From: Deltaproteobacteria bacterium
Lineage (GTDB): Bacteria > Desulfobacterota_B > Binatia > Bin18
Assembly (NCBI GenBank): GCA_012271025.1
Contig: JAAXHF010000049.1
Span: forward strand, 1 to 7,040
Length of the DNA stretch: 7,040 bases
Direction of reading: 5' to 3'
Below the pieces are notes generated by a model. That model saw only the letters and a list, made by a program, of their open reading frames with translations. It made no database searches and was not told the origin of the DNA. This document shows positions 1 to 5,379 of the stretch, piece by piece (position 1 is the first letter of the stretch; every line of letters starts with the position of its first letter). The position numbers and the translations under genes are program-made.

Positions 1-1
1 C

Positions 2-334
2 CTGTATAACGGCTTTCGCTATGCCGAGGGCCTGGAGATGTTCAAGACTCGCCTGCACTGTCTGCCCGAGGCGGCGGCCGGTCTCAAGGAGATCGTCCAG
101 GAACGACTGGCCTGGCTCGACGGCTTGATGGAAGACAAGTCGTTCATCGTCGGCGAGCGCTTTACTGTGGCCGATATTGTCTTGTACAGCGCGCTCGATT
201 TCGGCGCCGGGGTCGGCCAGACGATCAATCCCCAGCTCAAAAACATGACGGCCTGGTTCGAGCGGGTCAGTGCCCGGCCGAGCGCGGACGCCAGCCTGCA
301 TGAAAAGGCCAAAGGCCGAATGCGGGGAGCCTGA
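2..334 (+). CDS. Glutathione S-transferase family protein, C-terminal part (5' end off the window)
   Basis: The frame is open from base 2 and ends at TGA 332-334, giving 110 residues without a start, so the gene begins outside the window. The visible part is the all-helical C-terminal domain of a GST. It contains the segment 'FIVGERFTVADIVLYS' around residues 50-65. Its T-x-x-D element is the N-capping box and hydrophobic staple of GST helix 6, a hallmark of the family. A 'MTAWFERVSARPS' stretch near the end matches the usual last helices. The N-terminal thioredoxin-like domain, which binds glutathione and carries the catalytic Ser/Cys/Tyr, is missing here. GSTs conjugate glutathione to electrophiles or act as isomerases or dehalogenases in the cytoplasm; the substrate cannot be inferred. 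A methionine at base 38 is internal to the domain and not a credible start. Confidence 0.88.
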   Translation: MYNGFRYAEGLEMFKTRLHCLPEAAAGLKEIVQERLAWLDGLMEDKSFIVGERFTVADIVLYSALDFGAGVGQTINPQLKNMTAWFERVSARPSADASLHEKAKGRMRGA

Positions 335-355
335 GTTTCTCTCGGGTGGCCGGTC

Positions 356-616
356 ATGAAGCGACACGCTGTCGTTCTCGCCGTTGTCCTGACCTCCGTG
401 TTCGGGCTGTGTGCAGTTGACACGCAGGCGGACCCGGCCCGGCGGTGGTCCGGCCCGGGTTGGCCCGACGCCTATGGGCCACGGTTCGGCAACTTTGCCC
501 AGCGCATTGCCGGCACCTACCTGATTCGTGACGGCGACGCCGCAGCCGCCATAAAGCAACACAGAGTGCTGAACGGCATTGTCAGCCTGGGCTACACAGG
601 CAAAGTCTGGACCTGA
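356..616 (+). CDS. Small exported protein of unknown function, possibly 3'-truncated
   Basis: An 86-residue ORF starts 21 bp after the GST stop. Residues 1-25 look like a Sec signal peptide: K2-R3, then a hydrophobic run from about A5 to A20, and a plausible cleavage site after TQA (residue 25). The mature part is short, with a 'RIAGTYLIRDGD' segment around residues 50-61. I do not recognise a catalytic motif. That segment is reminiscent of the start of a larger exported beta-rich domain, so the protein may be cut short; its last 15 or so residues read like out-of-context sequence. The last 25 bp overlap, tail to tail, the 3' end of the minus-strand vapC gene. No strong Shine-Dalgarno precedes the ATG; only a loose 'GGTGG' is present, which may indicate coupling to the GST gene or a decaying gene. 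C19 is not in a good lipobox. Function is unknown. Confidence 0.5.
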   Translation: MKRHAVVLAVVLTSVFGLCAVDTQADPARRWSGPGWPDAYGPRFGNFAQRIAGTYLIRDGDAAAAIKQHRVLNGIVSLGYTGKVWT

Positions 617-1008
617 ACGTGACGAGCCGCCCTGATGAGCGCCTTGTCCCGCGTTGCCAGCTCCAGTCCCCGCCGCATGGCGAGTTCCAGATACGCGGCG
701 TCGTAGGTAGTCAGGTTCTCCGTCCGGGCAAGCGTGAGTATCTCTCGGAATGCGCGATTGTCCGTTTCGGTGTCGGCCGTGATCGGCAAACGGTCCAGGA
801 GATTGAGGCAGGCGGCAATCTGCGCGGCGGAGATGCGTCGGTGACGTTCCGCCCGTGACAGGACATTGCCGAGTTCCAGACGCCACAGACTGGGAACAAA
901 CGCACGGCTGTCCTCCAGTCGGTCCAGCAAGGAATCGGTTGCGGGCGTCGCCTCGTCATCGAACAGCCAGGCGACGGCAACCGAGCAGTCGAGAACAAAC
1001 GCGCTCAT
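592..1008 (-). CDS. vapC: VapC-type PIN-domain ribonuclease toxin
   Basis: The protein has 138 residues, the usual size for a single-domain PIN toxin. The conserved acidic residues of the Mg/Mn-dependent PIN nuclease site are in their expected places: D7 in 'FVLDCSVAVAWLF', E45 in 'WRLELGNVL', D103 in 'TTYDAAYLELA', and D121 in 'LATRDKAL'. VapC toxins are endoribonucleases that cut specific tRNAs or rRNA and stop translation when the antitoxin is lost; the target here is unknown. The ATG (1008-1006) overlaps the vapB stop in an ATGA arrangement, so translation is probably coupled to the antitoxin. The gene is expressed from the promoter upstream of vapB. Its stop (594-592) lies inside the 3' end of the convergent small exported ORF. 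The intact active site suggests a functional toxin. Confidence 0.92.
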   Translation of the reverse strand: MSAFVLDCSVAVAWLFDDEATPATDSLLDRLEDSRAFVPSLWRLELGNVLSRAERHRRISAAQIAACLNLLDRLPITADTETDNRAFREILTLARTENLTTYDAAYLELAMRRGLELATRDKALIRAARHVQVQTLPV

Positions 1009-1244
1009 CGTCGTCCTTCATCCCGCAGTGCCTTCCAGTCCAGGCCGCGGAGTTTCAGACCTGAGCGAAGAGTGCGCAGTGCCTCAATCGCGCCTGCGGT
1101 TCTCGCCCGTTCCACTCGCCCGGCGGGAATGAGTCGGGCGACGGGGAGGCCGCGCCTGGTGATGAGCACTTCTTCCCCCTGTGCCACCTTGTCAAGGAGC
1201 GAGGACAAATGTGTTTTTGCGTCGAACGCGCCAACTTCGATCAT
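1005..1244 (-). CDS. vapB: Phd/YefM-family antitoxin partner of VapC
   Basis: The protein has 79 residues when started at ATG 1244. The N-terminal half ('MIEVGAFDAKTHLSSLLDKV' onward, then 'GEEVLITRRGLPVARLIP') is the typical Phd/YefM DNA-binding and dimerisation fold. The arginine-rich C-terminal tail, with 'LRGLDWKALRDEGRR' at the end, is where such antitoxins usually bind and block the PIN toxin. I chose ATG 1244 over an in-frame TTG at 1262 because AAGGAA lies 6 nt upstream of the ATG and the family normally begins right at 'MIxVGxFEAK'. The TTG start would add six residues and place the codon at the edge of the operator. The gene ends in TGA 1007-1005, overlapping the vapC ATG. Antitoxin and toxin together normally repress their own promoter. 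Confidence 0.9.
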   Translation of the reverse strand: MIEVGAFDAKTHLSSLLDKVAQGEEVLITRRGLPVARLIPAGRVERARTAGAIEALRTLRSGLKLRGLDWKALRDEGRR

Positions 1245-1250
1245 GTTTCT

Positions 1251-1256
1251 TTCCTT
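1251..1256 (-). promoter_or_regulatory. Ribosome binding site of vapB
   Basis: AAGGAA on the minus strand ends 6 nt before ATG 1244. This spacing supports the ATG start rather than the in-frame TTG at 1262, which would put the Shine-Dalgarno inside the coding region. Confidence 0.7.
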
Positions 1257-1261
1257 ATTCA

Positions 1262-1280
1262 ACTAGTTTAACCAACTAGT
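1262..1280. promoter_or_regulatory. Perfect inverted repeat, probable vapBC operator
   Basis: The arms ACTAGTT (1262-1268) and AACTAGT (1274-1280) are perfect 7-bp inverted copies around a 5-bp spacer, TAACC. Each arm is also internally palindromic around CTAG, so the site reads equally as two direct AACTAGT boxes 13 bp apart. It overlaps the vapBC -10 box and the predicted transcription start, the expected place for an autoregulatory Phd/VapB operator. The operator role is inferred from position and symmetry. Confidence 0.65.
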
Positions 1281-1307
1281 ATAGAGAAAATCTAGCCCGT
1301 ACAACAA
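1278..1307 (-). promoter_or_regulatory. Predicted sigma70-type promoter of vapBC
   Basis: On the minus strand the -10 box is TATACT (1283-1278, five of six consensus bases). A weaker -35, TTGTTG (1307-1302), lies 18 bp upstream. Transcription would start near 1271, giving a leader of about 27 nt that includes the vapB ribosome binding site. The local DNA is clearly more AT-rich than its surroundings. Confidence 0.55.
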
Positions 1308-1387
1308 GGCAGAGAATCTTCGGGCATTTTCAGCGTGGAGAGGAGTGAAAGCGCGACATGGGGGGAGCCCTATGGACCGGCGGAGGT

Positions 1388-2365
1388 TTATTCGGACGCG
1401 GCCTCGGAAACGCTGCCGCCGCCACCATCTCCAGGGGACGCTTTCTGCTGTGATTGCGAAACGTGATCGGCCGGTGGGTGTTCCGGCGCCGCGGTCGGAT
1501 AATAGCGCAGCGTCCGATGGATGACCTCTGAGGGTTCGAGGACGCCGGCCTGTCCGTCGCCGACCCAATCTGCAATCACTTTCTTGGTCCAGTTGCCCCG
1601 CTCGTCGAACTCGTAGCGGTAGACCTGCCGGCCGGCCAGGCTGCCGTCGGGATGATAATCCAGCCACTCAGTCCGGTTCCGCTTGTCATCATAGCGGTAC
1701 ACCCACCGAGACATGAGCGCGTCTTGACGGTCATACACCTCGATGGTGATCAGATTCCCACGGGTGTCGTAGGCGTACACATTGCGTGACACGGGCTTGC
1801 GTTCGTCGTCGACCCAGCTGCGCTCGACCATCCGGCCGGCTGCATCGTAGCGATACACGACGTGGCCGAAAAAGGTCTCGTCCTTGTCCTGGCTGATCGA
1901 TTCGACGGGTTTGGACAGCGTCCCGTTATAGCTGAAGAGTTCCTTGGACAGGATCGTTCCGTCGGCCTCGTAGCGGGCGGCTGCGGTCATGGCGCCGCGC
2001 TCGTCATAGGTCCAGACCATACGGTGCCACAGGGAACCGTCCGGGGCGTAGACGATTTCCTGGCTGGGCCGGCCGCTCTGACTGTAGCTGCGCACCTTGC
2101 GCTGAAAGTGGCTGCCGTCGGGGTTGTACAAGACTTGCTCGACCAGGCGCCCGCTCCGGTCATAGGTGTCGATTTGCCTCTGGCCCCGCACGCCTTCGAC
2201 CCACTCTTCAGCCTGGCGGACGTACTGGGCGGTTTCGCTGCTGACGCTGTGGACCGCGTCGTACAGGTTTGCCCGCGCGCGGGTGTGTTCGGGGCCGCCC
2301 TCCGGCGAGAGGCCCGTCAGGGCCAGAAACAACAGCGGGAGGAGCAGGCTGTTTACTGTGATCAT
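1388..2365 (-). CDS. Probably exported protein of eight YD/RHS-like 26-residue repeats
   Basis: The protein has 325 residues. The N-terminus (residues 2-19) is hydrophobic and probably an export signal or membrane anchor, although it lacks a basic n-region. Residues 68-275 consist of eight tandem repeats anchored on a Tyr at positions 68, 94, 120, 146, 173, 199, 225 and 251. The spacing is 26 residues throughout except for one 27. The repeat consensus is roughly YDxxGRxxExxxYxPDGSLxxR followed by xVYR, which is the YD/RHS-type beta-hairpin pattern also seen in MORN/YwqK-like proteins. The segment 'EVIHRTLRYYP' (280-290) closes the array. A low-complexity tail (291-325) rich in Pro, Gln, Gly and Ser follows. 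There is no toxin domain or RHS core-shell motif, so it is not a full RHS toxin. It probably forms an elongated beta structure in the periplasm or at the surface; the partner is unknown. An in-frame TAG four codons upstream of ATG 2365 fixes this as the first possible ATG. Its ribosome binding site is poor. It is divergent from the aldolase gene. Confidence 0.8.
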   Translation of the reverse strand: MITVNSLLLPLLFLALTGLSPEGGPEHTRARANLYDAVHSVSSETAQYVRQAEEWVEGVRGQRQIDTYDRSGRLVEQVLYNPDGSHFQRKVRSYSQSGRPSQEIVYAPDGSLWHRMVWTYDERGAMTAAARYEADGTILSKELFSYNGTLSKPVESISQDKDETFFGHVVYRYDAAGRMVERSWVDDERKPVSRNVYAYDTRGNLITIEVYDRQDALMSRWVYRYDDKRNRTEWLDYHPDGSLAGRQVYRYEFDERGNWTKKVIADWVGDGQAGVLEPSEVIHRTLRYYPTAAPEHPPADHVSQSQQKASPGDGGGGSVSEAASE

Positions 2366-2433
2366 GATCCGTGTCTACCGCCTTTCCTGCTGGGCGTACC
2401 GCTGTCATAGCACAAGGAAACATTTTTCTCTGC

Positions 2434-2463
2434 TTGACTGGATTCGGCTCCGGGCGGGATAAT
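2434..2463 (+). promoter_or_regulatory. Predicted sigma70-type promoter of the aldolase cluster
   Basis: TTGACT (2434-2439, five of six consensus bases) and GATAAT (2458-2463, five of six) are separated by 18 bp. Transcription would start near 2470, only a few bases before the AGGAGG (2472-2477) of the aldolase gene. The leader would then be very short, about 16 nt, leaving no room for a riboswitch or attenuator. The promoter lies in the 120-bp divergent intergenic region. Confidence 0.55.
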
Positions 2464-2485
2464 CGCTCGTCAGGAGGACAAGCCT

Positions 2486-3265
2486 ATGCGGGAGAATACG
2501 CTCAAGAAAACCCTTAAAGCCGGAGACGTGGCGCTAGGGACGTTGCTGTGGGAAGTCCGCGGCCGGGGGGTGCTGCATACCCTGGCACGTGCGGGTATGG
2601 ATTTCGTCATGATCTGCAGCGAACACTCGGCCTATAATCTGGAGACGGTCGTCGAGCTGGTCCACCAGGCCCACGCCGCTGGGCTCAGCCCGGTCGTGCG
2701 CATTCCGGATCTGGAATATGAGCACGTGACCCGACTGCTGGACTCGGGCTGCCAGAGCCTGATCGTGCCTCATGTCAAGACCGGAGATGAGGTGCGCCGT
2801 TTTATCGAACTGGCCAAGTACCACCCCCAGGGAAAACGTGGGGTGGCGATTTATCTGGGCGCTAATACGGACTACGAGGATGTCGATGCGGTCCAGGCCA
2901 TGGCTCACGCCAACGCCAATACCCTGCTGGGCGTCATTATCGAGACCGCGCAGGCGGTCGAAAACCTGGACGACATTTTGCAGTCCGGCATTGATCTGGT
3001 GCTGGTCGGCACTCAGGATCTGGCCCACAGCCTGGGGTTTCCGGGCGAATTTGATCGGCCGGAGTTGCGCGATATCCTCGGCCGCGTGCGGGCGCTGTGC
3101 AAGGAGCGCGGGATTGCCACGGCCGGGGCGCTGACCAGACCGGACAGCGTCCAGGCCGTGGTGAACAGCGGGGCGCAGTATCTTCTGTACGGTACCGATC
3201 TGGTCCTGCTCAGACAGGCCACGCTCCAGGCCGCCGAAGCCCTGGCCCCGTTTCGGAAAAGCTGA
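2486..3265 (+). CDS. HpcH/HpaI-family class II aldolase
   Basis: The protein has 259 residues, the normal length for the HpcH/HpaI family of metal-dependent pyruvate aldolases. These reversibly cleave 4-hydroxy-2-oxo acids to pyruvate plus an aldehyde in the cytoplasm. The TIM-barrel residues of HpaI have clear counterparts: E46-H47 in 'ICSEHSAY' (catalytic His), R72 in 'PVVRIP' (binds the pyruvate carboxylate), E153 in 'IIETAQAVEN' and D178 in 'VGTQDLAHSLG' (metal ligands). The 'PQGKRGVA' loop at 114-121 is also family-typical. Downstream of it the usual 'RAxxYG' is replaced by 'YLGANTDYE', so the acceptor pocket probably differs from E. coli HpaI and the exact substrate should not be assumed. 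A strong AGGAGG lies 8 nt before the ATG. The gene opens a same-strand run with the LLM oxidoreductase (104 bp downstream) and the decarboxylase-like gene. Confidence 0.9.
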   Translation: MRENTLKKTLKAGDVALGTLLWEVRGRGVLHTLARAGMDFVMICSEHSAYNLETVVELVHQAHAAGLSPVVRIPDLEYEHVTRLLDSGCQSLIVPHVKTGDEVRRFIELAKYHPQGKRGVAIYLGANTDYEDVDAVQAMAHANANTLLGVIIETAQAVENLDDILQSGIDLVLVGTQDLAHSLGFPGEFDRPELRDILGRVRALCKERGIATAGALTRPDSVQAVVNSGAQYLLYGTDLVLLRQATLQAAEALAPFRKS

Positions 3266-3369
3266 AGCCGCCGTGCCGCCCGGCTCTTTACCGTACGCCC
3301 CCGGATGCGCTAAGACAGACGGATGAACCGGAGAGCAGATCAGCGCCGCATTTTTTGGAGGAGGTCGTC

Positions 3370-4479
3370 ATGAAGTTTGGTATTTTCTACGAACTGTCCG
3401 TGCCGCGTCCCTGGGATGGGGAATCCGAGCGGACCGTGTATATGAACGCCCTGGAACAGGTCCGGCTGGCCGACGAACTCGGCTTTGACCAGGTCTGGGC
3501 GGTCGAGCATCATTTTCTGGAAGAGTACTCGCACTGCCCAGCGCCCGAGCTGTTCCTGACCGCGTGTGCGATGCAGACCAAGCAGATCAATGTCGGTCAC
3601 GGCATTGTCATCTGCGTGCCGGAGTTCAATCATCCGATTCGGATCGCCGAGCGCGCGGCCGCCCTGGACATTCTGTCCGGCGGGCGCTTGCAGTTTGGCA
3701 CCGGCCGCTCGGCAACCTGGACGGAGCTGGGCGGCTTCGGGGCCAACCCGGACGAGACCAAGAAGAGCTGGGACGAGTTTGTGCACTGTATTCCCAAAAT
3801 GTGGATGCAGGAGCGCTTCAGCTATGAGGGCAAATACTTTTCCATGCCGTCCCGGGCCGTACTGCCCAAACCCTACCAGAAGCCCCATCCGCCGATGTGG
3901 GTGGCGGTCACCAGCCCCGGCACCGAGTTGGACGCCGCCGACCGCGGCATCGGTAGCCTGGGGGTGACGTTTACCACCTTTGCCGAGCAGGAGGCCAAGG
4001 TCAAGGAGTACCGGCGGCGGATCCAGAACTGTAATCCGGTCGGCGGCTTTGTGAACAACCAGGTCAATACGGTCAACTTCCTGTACTGCCATGAGGACAA
4101 CGCGACCGGGGCCAAGACCGGGATGCGGATGATTCAGCATTTCAACTATCTGGCCGCCCAGCTCGATATGGCCAAGGAAGCCTATCCGGCCAAGTCGTAT
4201 CCGTCGGCGGGCCTGCTGCCCTCGCTGCGCCGCCAGGCGTCGAGTCCGGGCGAACAGAACGCCGCGCCCGAGGGGATTGCGGTCGGCAACCCGGCCCACC
4301 TGATCCAAGAGCTGAAGAAGTGGGAAGCCTGCGGGGTGGACCGGGTCGGCTTCATGCTCAACGCGGCCGAGATCATTCCCCAGCAGCAGGTGCTCGACAG
4401 CCTGCGGCTGTTTGCCACAGAGGTCATGCCGGCCTTTGCCGACTCGCAGGCCACCGCGGCCAGTGGAGGAGCGAGCTGA
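3370..4479 (+). CDS. LLM-class (luciferase-like) flavin-dependent oxidoreductase
   Basis: The protein has 369 residues with the bacterial-luciferase TIM-barrel pattern. It opens with 'MKFGIFYELS' (beta-1), then 'ADELGFDQVWAVEHHF' (34-49) and 'INVGHGIVICVP' (73-84). The signature 'HPIRIAERAAALDILSGGRL' (88-107) is followed by 'FGTGRSATWTELGGFG'. The C-terminal 'GNPAHLIQELKKWEACGVDRVGF' helix-strand (306-328) is the usual end of the fold. Family members use reduced FMN, or F420 in some lineages, to oxygenate or reduce small organic substrates; which cofactor applies cannot be read directly. The reading frame is open far upstream of ATG 3370, but GGAGGAGG (3357-3364) 5 nt before this ATG and the family N-terminus decide the start. 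The stop TGA shares its last A with the ATG of the next gene (TGATG), so the two are almost certainly co-translated. Confidence 0.92.
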   Translation: MKFGIFYELSVPRPWDGESERTVYMNALEQVRLADELGFDQVWAVEHHFLEEYSHCPAPELFLTACAMQTKQINVGHGIVICVPEFNHPIRIAERAAALDILSGGRLQFGTGRSATWTELGGFGANPDETKKSWDEFVHCIPKMWMQERFSYEGKYFSMPSRAVLPKPYQKPHPPMWVAVTSPGTELDAADRGIGSLGVTFTTFAEQEAKVKEYRRRIQNCNPVGGFVNNQVNTVNFLYCHEDNATGAKTGMRMIQHFNYLAAQLDMAKEAYPAKSYPSAGLLPSLRRQASSPGEQNAAPEGIAVGNPAHLIQELKKWEACGVDRVGFMLNAAEIIPQQQVLDSLRLFATEVMPAFADSQATAASGGAS

Positions 4480-5237
4480 TGCCGGTGTTTGGAAAACAGG
4501 ATGTGCAGGCCGCAGCGGCCCGCGCGCCGCTCATGAGCGGCCTTGATACCGACCCGTGGGAACTCAAGGGGGCGGAGATTCTGCAGCTGAGCTTTGAGGT
4601 CGTCGAAGAGCCGGCCGAATGGCTGGCTGCGCCGGCCCTGCATCCGAGCATCCCGCCCTACGCCACGCTGTCGGTGGCCCGCTTTCCCGACAGTCCGGTC
4701 GGGCCGTATGCGCTGGCCCAGGTCCGGCTGGTCGTCCGCGCCGGGATTCGACCCCGGGCCTATATGGTCGGCGCCTACACCGATTCCGAGCAGGCGGTGG
4801 CCGCGCTCCGGATGCGCTGGGGATTCCCGCTGGAGTTGGCTACGGTCAGCCTCCAGGCGCGTCACGACCGGGTGATCGGCCGGGTGGAGCGGGACGGCCG
4901 GACGATCCTGGACATGGAGGCCGAGAATCCGGAGCATATCTCCGGGTCGGACGTCACCTATATCGACAGCCTCCACCTGGTGCGGGTGAACGAGGCTGGC
5001 GAGGAAAAACCGCTCATCGTTCAGGTCGATCCGGAGTATATCTTTCACGCCGCCCAGCGCGGGATTCCGCACCTCAAAACGCTGGATGCGGCGGCCTGGG
5101 GTGCGGGCGACCGTCTGCGGTGTACCAATCCGATGACCGCCACGTTCACGCGGTGTGACACGGATCTGCCCCGGCTGCGGTTTGCGCTGGACCCCAGCCT
5201 GCCGGCCTTGCAGGGGAGCCGTAAACTCCTCGCCTAA
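4479..5237 (+). CDS. Acetoacetate-decarboxylase-like protein lacking the catalytic lysine pair
   Basis: The protein has 252 residues, the length of acetoacetate decarboxylase (ADC). The ADC-like core runs from 'PPYATLSVARFPDSPVGPY' (59-77), through 'YMVGAYTDSEQAVAALRMRWGFP' (95-117), to the 'VDPEYIFHA' and 'CTNPMTATFTRCD' strands near the end. In true ADC the motif is G-F-P-K-K: the first Lys forms the Schiff base with acetoacetate and the second lowers its pKa. Here the matching residues are W114-G115-F116-P117-L118-E119, so both lysines appear replaced by Leu and Glu. Decarboxylation by the known mechanism is therefore unlikely. The protein may use the fold for binding, hydration or cyclisation-type chemistry. 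The start is ATG 4479, one base inside the LLM stop, with GGAGGA (4465-4470) 8 nt upstream. Such tight coupling suggests that it acts on the LLM substrate or product. The family assignment is by recognition, not alignment. Confidence 0.75.
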   Translation: MPVFGKQDVQAAAARAPLMSGLDTDPWELKGAEILQLSFEVVEEPAEWLAAPALHPSIPPYATLSVARFPDSPVGPYALAQVRLVVRAGIRPRAYMVGAYTDSEQAVAALRMRWGFPLELATVSLQARHDRVIGRVERDGRTILDMEAENPEHISGSDVTYIDSLHLVRVNEAGEEKPLIVQVDPEYIFHAAQRGIPHLKTLDAAAWGAGDRLRCTNPMTATFTRCDTDLPRLRFALDPSLPALQGSRKLLA

Positions 5238-5276
5238 GGAGACAGGCCAGCTCTCAGGCGGTCAGTCGAACACAAC

Positions 5277-5303
5277 ACGACCGGGTCCCTGGCCCGGTCG
5301 TTT
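5277..5303 (+). terminator. Probable rho-independent terminator after the decarboxylase-like gene
   Basis: A perfect 9-bp stem pairs ACGACCGGG (5277-5285) with CCCGGTCGT (5293-5301) around the 7-nt loop TCCCTGG. The hairpin is very GC-rich and lies 40 bp after the stop. The T-run is short (TTT, 5301-5303), so termination may be partial or factor-assisted. Confidence 0.6.
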
Positions 5304-5379
5304 CGTGCAGGCCGGCGCACAGTCTATCATCTCGGCTGGCGAGAGGCTGCCGAGCATTGACGGAAATAAGGAGATTCGT

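Noticed and set aside
1295..1335. GCCCG...CGGGC inverted repeat between the repeat-protein gene and vapB
   Set aside because: Five-base arms around a loop of about 21 nt are easily expected by chance in GC-rich DNA, and the vapBC -35 box lies inside the loop.
1862..2410. 182-codon plus-strand frame inside the repeat protein gene
   Set aside because: The minus-strand frame shows eight regular repeats and is clearly the real one. The plus-strand product is a mirror of its codon bias.
3266..3290. Short hairpin AGCCG/CGGCT after the aldolase stop
   Set aside because: Only a 5-bp stem with a 10-nt loop and no T-run; too weak to call a terminator.
3097..3369. Upstream in-frame extension of the LLM gene, overlapping the aldolase gene by 169 bp
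   Set aside because: The extension reads as a low-quality shadow of the aldolase gene. The GGAGGAGG and the family-typical N-terminus both place the start at 3370.
3340..4308. 322-codon open frame antisense to the LLM oxidoreductase
   Set aside because: It is a long antisense frame of the kind common opposite GC-rich genes. Its composition is His/Gly/Arg/Pro-rich, with no recognisable domain, and the opposite strand has a clear family match.
4320..4478. In-frame upstream extension of the ADC-like gene within the LLM gene
   Set aside because: The GGAGGA ribosome binding site and the TGATG overlap place the start at 4479. The extension has shadow composition.
4182..5072. 296-codon open frame antisense to the LLM and ADC-like genes
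   Set aside because: It spans two real, tightly coupled plus-strand genes and shows only shadow-type composition.
5325..5330. TATCAT as a -10 box for the exported methyltransferase-like gene
   Set aside because: No acceptable -35 element lies 16-18 bp upstream (best TTTCGT), so a promoter cannot be supported.
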